Source of the DNA: Gibbula magus
Lineage: Eukaryota; Mollusca; Gastropoda; Trochida; Trochidae
Direction: 5' to 3'
DNA: 64,000 nt
NCBI GenBank assembly: GCA_936450465.1
Contig: OW388293.1
Location: 22,531,860 to 22,595,859 of the forward strand
Under the pieces are notes generated by a model that was given only the letters and a program-made list of their open reading frames with translations, was not told the origin of the DNA and made no database searches. Positions 59,401 to 64,000 of this stretch are shown here, in pieces. Positions within the stretch are counted from its first letter, which is position 1. Every line of letters begins with the position of its first letter. Made by a program: the position numbers and the translations under genes.

Positions 59401-62400
59401 TCATGGTCTCTAAAAAACATATGTCAATCCTTCTGAAATTGAATGCTAAAACTGTGTGATGCGATGATAGTATTTTTAGAACCTGAGGTTCCAACGAGTC
59501 CAGTGAGCATATTAACCAAAATGACCCAAATTTACACTTAGTGACCAAAGTATTCATAAACTATTTAAATGGATTACACATAGTTGATCTGCATTTGGTC
59601 AAATCAACTGCAGATAACATGGGCGTCAGTATAATATTCCCCCTTAAAATCTAAACCTGCATCAGTTTGAATGATAGAAGCGTTCGTAAAATAACAGTCG
59701 GTAATAAATATATCTTTACCTGCGGTACCATATAGTACGGGGAACATGGTTGATATACAGGCAATACCACCAACAAACATACAGACACAGTGGAGCAGCT
59801 TCCTGCCAACTCGATCCAGGAGAAATATGCAGACAAAGTAGGAGGCCATCTCGACAATGTTGGCAATAGTGAAGTTGAGGTAGATGTCTCCGCTGAGATT
59901 CTGTACATTCAGACCGAGCCCATAGTAGACCATACTGCACACAAACCTGTAAAACATAGATCTGAATGTGACTCAATGATTTCCAGTGAAATCATATGAG
60001 GGGATTGAAGGATTGAAGGATTGGTAATATCTTGGGGCCACAATGATGTCCTCTGCCAAAAAAATTATATTTGTTTTTTTTTACACAGTTATTCATAACA
60101 TCATATTATGTCATTTATCACATCTAACCATTATGTTCTAAAGGTATCTGAAGGCTGGTTGAGATGGCATGTATAGTTTTGGAGATATGTTCCAACATGA
60201 CTTTCTCATTGAGCCACTATTACAGAGCCAGGTCTCTTTGAAAACCGCTACAAACAAACTTTGGTTGTAGAGGTCGAATGTATTGGGAGGTATGCTCATG
60301 TTTCAAAGGAAACCGCCAAATAAAATATATAAATTTCAAAAAAATTGAAATTAAGTTTTACCCCGAAACATCTAGGGATCATGATTGACATGTATACCAA
60401 ATTTGGCGGAGCTAGCATGCAGTATAATATATGCTCCGGACAAACAGGACAGACAGAATGAACGCTACATACCCCTCTTATGCTGTAAGCTAGGTATAAA
60501 AAGCTTCACAATAGTGAAGGCACATCAATGTATGAATATCCTACTGTAGTTGTTATTAAATTAACAGAGACAAATTTAGAAAGGACAACATGAAATTTCT
60601 ACAGATATTGCACTTCATCAGAATTTGGTCAACGCCACAAACCATAATTCAGATCTAGGTATCATGTATATCAATCTTTGTGTTGGGTTACATGCTTCAG
60701 ACAAAACAATTCCTAAATAGAAGCAACATCACTGCTTAAATAAAAAGCTATGTAGGTCTAACCTATAAAATCCACAGCTGGTGATTATGATTGTTGGTGA
60801 AAGCTTCGTGAAACAAGAATGTCCTCATAGAAGGAGAAGTAGATTTTTATACAACATACATAGCCGAATAACCAATAGTACACAATGAAAAAAATATCAA
60901 GCACATGTACAGGTGACGCAATATTTGTCAGGAGATTTACATATTTTGTTGTGAATAATTGGTTTAACTTCAACTTGAAATCCTTGAAAAAGAGACTTTG
61001 AAGCATACAAAAGGCAGATCTACAAATGATAGTGATAACATGGATCAGAAAAAAATGAACAATGAGTGTCTAAGTTATGAGCAGAACAAAAAGAGTGATG
61101 GACGGGCAGATACATAAAATTGCAAGCTATCACAGAAATTGCTGATCACTGTATGTGTCTCTTTCTTTGTACATTACACACAATGCAACGTGCCAGATAT
61201 TGAAGATATCACGGCTCATTATCAACAAAGATTGAGTTTCCAGCATCACTAACAGTTTATTGTTTGTTACATCCGTGTTAACGTTGTTGACAAGGGTCCG
61301 GGTTGAACATAACCAGTCTGAGATATCGTTACTCGTGTCAGAGTAGAAAGAATGAAATTACCAGTTATAAAATATGACGAGGGTCATTATCATTAATGAT
61401 CGAGTTTTGAACATCTTGGTGACACTCTCTCGCTTCCCTGTCTCTTCTTTCTGCAGTTTCTCCAGCATGACCTCAGGAAGTTCCACCTTATTGTACTTGG
61501 CCATCTTCCGGATGATCTCCTGGGCCTCACTGATTCGTCCTTTCGATATCAGCCATCTTGGAGACTCGGGCATAATCCTGGACGGAGGCAAGGGAGAATG
61601 ATTTTAAGTAATCACTTTCAGATATAAATAACTTACATCATGGCGGATAAAGAAAGACCTCTCCTTGTCCTTGAAGTGTTTCATCGTGCATACTGGACAT
61701 GTACCATCTACCATGGTAAGTCAAGAACATCTGATGATTACATATACAAGAAAGTTTAGACTATACAATGGATATGTAAATACATTTCAAAATCAATACA
61801 TACCGGATACTACTGGGAAATAGTTCTAACATTAATGTGGTCTTCGAGGCTTTGTAATATCTTTGATATGATAAACCTATGATATATGTTTACTTCTTTT
61901 CATGTCGTCTTCTTAATCACAAGTTTGACGTATATTTTACTTTGCAAGTTTCTCACATTCTCACTCAAATTGCTGAAAATTGTATCAATGGATTTTTCAT
62001 ACCATTCTGAAGGGAATATACATTGTGAATACAAAATACATACCAAAACCTATTTTAAAAAAAAAATTATATCATAATCTTAGATAAGGTAATTTCTCAT
62101 GACCATTAGCAGCACATGTGAAGAGTATTACTTGTGTGCGATCTATCTATGATTTCTTTTGAGGATAAAGTTGTTAGTTTGACAAAACTTAGATGTTAAA
62201 ATAATGTAAACAGGAAACGTAAACTTGTGATTTATCAATTTATGTACAAAACTGCCAAAATAAAAGTCATGTTATACTCATCTGTATGTATTTAACTTGC
62301 TGGTGGCCGTTCCACTAACCGATCATAGTCCTAAGAGTAATCGTAAGCCCAACCTTTATCACTGGCTAAGATTGATCTTGGGGGCTAAGATCGGTTGGTG

Positions 62401-64000
62401 GCCATGGAGCGGTAGACTGCACTTTAGGCAATGCATTATTATACTGAATACTGTTATGTTCTTTTAATACAGCGCTGTGTGTGGTTTCGTTGTATGGGGA
62501 ATCTAGGATGATGCCTTATGCATTTTGAACAAGTTGTTTGAGTATATCATACCAGTAGAGAACTGCGAAGGAAACACAGGGCACAGAGATGATCAACTGC
62601 AAAATTTGCCAATCCCGCACGAAGTATGCTATGAAGCCGAGTAGAAAAAGACCAACACCCCACGCCACCATTAATAACATTCCAACAAACACTCTCTTAG
62701 GAGGTCCAGTGATCTCTAGAGCTGCAACATGCAATAGGCAGAACTAGTCAATCTCAAACTAAACCATTATTTTGTACATGTCTACATATTCTCACGCTGA
62801 TTCCAAATTAACAATTAATTACAAATTAACATATCACAAGATTTTATTAGAGATTAAAATAGAAAAGTACTTTCTTGAATAACCGAGTGTCCTGTGTTCA
62901 TAAAACTATCCTAGTAAAACATGTAGACTTCAACAAGCTTCCAGATAAACCTTAATCATTTAGTCAAGATGGCTTCAAATATAATTTTATCTTTGATAGA
63001 TCATGACATTTAAGCTTCCACACTTTGAGGACAGTAAAATTACAGATATGTTTAGGGCAAAAACATCAGTTGACATGAAGTGGGAAACAGTCTGATTGAA
63101 ATTGACCTTGTTTCGAGGAATGAAGCAAAATAATGCATCTACCGGATAGGAACAGCTTCTGTGGGTTCCTTTCAACAAGGTCTGAGAACACACCGTATAA
63201 GTTCGTGTTCTGTTCCAGTTTAGTTAGACAAAAGCCAGTAAGATAGATGACCAATCACATCATGGGTTTTAACAGGCATCGGTTTGAAAGCATTCGGAAT
63301 CATTCGTCTACACATCATCATGTTACGGCAACCAAAGAAAGATTTGCTATTGGAAGTTACTAATCTCTAGCTTATTGTTCCGAAAGGTTGGACATTCTGT
63401 GATTGGCTACCTGAATAGTATCAGAACATGGGAGCCTAAGGGCCGTTATCAGACGATTTTGCGAGGAAACCTGTGAACGATATGAGTTCGTATACCAGTA
63501 GATGCACTATTTTGCAACTTTTATTCCTCGGAAAACGGTCAATTTCAATCAGACTGAAGTGAGGAACCTATTATTATCGTACATCAACAATACCAGAGTG
63601 GACCTGATAACTTCCTTGATATATGTAAGTATTGAAGTTATTCGTCAGTGAAGCGTCTAAAATGCCTTATGGTGTCATCTGTAATCTAAGATGCTGATGT
63701 TCACTCTGACATAAATGTTAATCATACAGCTATATAAGCTTGAGGGTAATGTGAGTTGATTCATAATTGGTCACCCAAGCTTCTATCTTGATTTGCTTAT
63801 TAAAATACATCTCACAAAAAGTTCTGGTCTTGGATTGAAAACATTTGCCTGAAATTCTAACTCAAAGCTTTCGTTTTCTAGCCAGTAAGGTGACAATGCC
63901 CTTTAAAAATTATTCCCTGCGCATGCGCAAAAGTATATGTTACATGATACCAAGTCACGGCATTGGATCAACTCACATAAAACCATTGTCATTAGTTATT
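56341..64000 (-). CDS. SLC22-family organic ion transporter, gene C (partial; 5' part beyond the right edge)
   Basis: Six coding exons: 62553-62721, 61362-61577, 59720-59946, 58352-58533, 57987-58138 and 56341-56434. They join in frame to about 345 C-terminal residues ending in a stop. Hallmarks are [58 protein letters not shown] and LPETLGK...LPET. No exon with the FGRRP signature was found between 62722 and 64000, so exons 1-4 lie outside. More divergent than A and B are from each other, with a shorter exon 6 (216 nt) and a different tail ending STAL, which resembles a class I PDZ ligand. Expected to be a plasma-membrane organic ion transporter. Confidence 0.86.
56895..57253 (+). mobile_element. 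TTAA-type MITE, copy 3 (intron 9 of gene C)
   Basis: About 355 bp, inverted ends AGGGGCAGTAGCACGTTTTT and AAAAAACGTGCTACTGATCC, flanked on both sides by TTAA. TTAA target sites are used by the piggyBac and Kolobok superfamilies; which one applies is not shown. Confidence 0.85.
57987..58138 (-). CDS. Gene C exon 9 (last transmembrane helix)
   Basis: 152 nt encoding [20 protein letters not shown] and [19 protein letters not shown]. Ends AGGAG|gtgcgt. Confidence 0.9.
58352..58533 (-). CDS. Gene C exon 8 (TM10-TM11)
   Basis: 182 nt encoding [17 protein letters not shown] and [20 protein letters not shown], ending SPYIADL. Donor GTAGGA. Confidence 0.92.
58540..59715. other. Intron 7 of gene C
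   Basis: AT-rich intron between exons 8 and 7; short frames only, no repeat recognised. Confidence 0.5.
59720..59946 (-). CDS. Gene C exon 7 (TM7-TM9)
   Basis: 227 nt encoding [35 protein letters not shown] and [12 protein letters not shown]. Acceptor TTACAG, donor GTAAAG. Confidence 0.92.
60110..60505 (+). repeat. Degenerate copy of the GGACGGACG...GTATA-ended repeat
   Basis: Its last 80 bp (CCGGACAAACAGGACAGACAG, then GAATGAACGCTACATACCCC and TAGGTATAA) match the end of the repeat at 2495-3460 with many changes. Intron 6 of gene C. Confidence 0.45.
61362..61577 (-). CDS. Gene C exon 6 (large intracellular loop)
   Basis: 216 nt encoding [20 protein letters not shown] and a Lys/Glu-rich loop, ending VIFYNW. 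Acceptor GTCCAG, donor GTAATT. Confidence 0.92.
62553..62721 (-). CDS. Gene C exon 5 (TM5-TM6)
   Basis: 169 nt encoding [14 protein letters not shown] and two helices around VRDWQILQL. Acceptor TTGCAG, donor GTATGA. Confidence 0.9.
63088..63557 (+). mobile_element. MITE-like element with about 65-bp inverted ends
   Basis: Left end CAGTCTGATTGAAATTGACC, then CGAGGAATGAA...GCATCTACCGG; the right end is its inverse (...TTCCTCGGAAAACGGTCAAT and TTTCAATCAGACTG). No coding capacity. Lies in intron 4 of gene C. Confidence 0.7.

Noticed and set aside
62722..64000. Search for exons 1-4 of gene C
   Set aside because: No FGRRP, CTSWVF-like loop or GEFGRFQ sequence found on the minus strand up to the window edge; these exons are presumed to lie outside.

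Overview
The window is animal (metazoan) nuclear DNA, AT-rich and intron-rich, with many transposon remains. The mix of repeats (LINEs, DIRS-like and PIF/Harbinger remnants, TTAA-flanked MITEs, tRNA-like SINEs, long foldback satellites) and an expanded SLC22 family suggest a lophotrochozoan, probably a mollusc. That taxonomic guess is inference; no marker gene proves it. There are no bacterial operons, CRISPR arrays or rRNA genes.

The main gene content is a tandem cluster of three minus-strand paralogues of the SLC22 organic cation/anion transporter family (major facilitator superfamily). Gene B (12327-21613) is complete: ten coding exons that join in frame to 553 residues. Gene A (1-9852) has exons 1-9 and the start of exon 10, and runs off the left edge; it has two alternative first exons. 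Gene C (56341-64000) has its last six coding exons and runs off the right edge. Exon lengths and splice phases are conserved between paralogues (143/223/104/155/169/216-231/227/182/152 nt), so the cluster arose by tandem duplication. Only the loop in exon 6 and the C-terminal tail in exon 10 vary in length. The genes have presumably diverged in substrate, loop and tail; nothing here identifies a substrate.

About 35 kb between genes B and C (21.7-56.3 kb) is a repeat sink. In order it holds an L1-like ORF1 remnant (23.7-24.3 kb), a 5'-truncated LINE (24.5-25.6 kb), hairpin elements, and a minisatellite (29.9-30.7 kb). Then comes a 10-kb composite (33.4-43.2 kb): a DIRS-like tyrosine-recombinase retrotransposon whose centre is replaced by an 8-kb foldback block, with 85-bp inverted ends, satellite arms in opposite orientation and a palindromic middle. 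After it lie two converging LINE 3' ends (43.2-46.2 kb), a short element with 85-bp inverted repeats that carries a piece of a RecQ-type helicase (46.37-46.94 kb), a PIF/Harbinger transposase relic (48.5-48.9 kb), and a broken LINE on the plus strand (49.5-51.6 kb). Two unassigned plus-strand open exons (53.1-53.45 and 54.5-54.9 kb) may belong to host genes.

The most notable signals are the composite foldback/DIRS structure with its two-monomer satellite, the helicase-carrying inverted-repeat element with an 11-bp flanking direct repeat, the paired first exons of gene A with 66-bp tandem copies of the exon end, and the divergent C-terminal tails of the transporters, one of which looks like a PDZ ligand.
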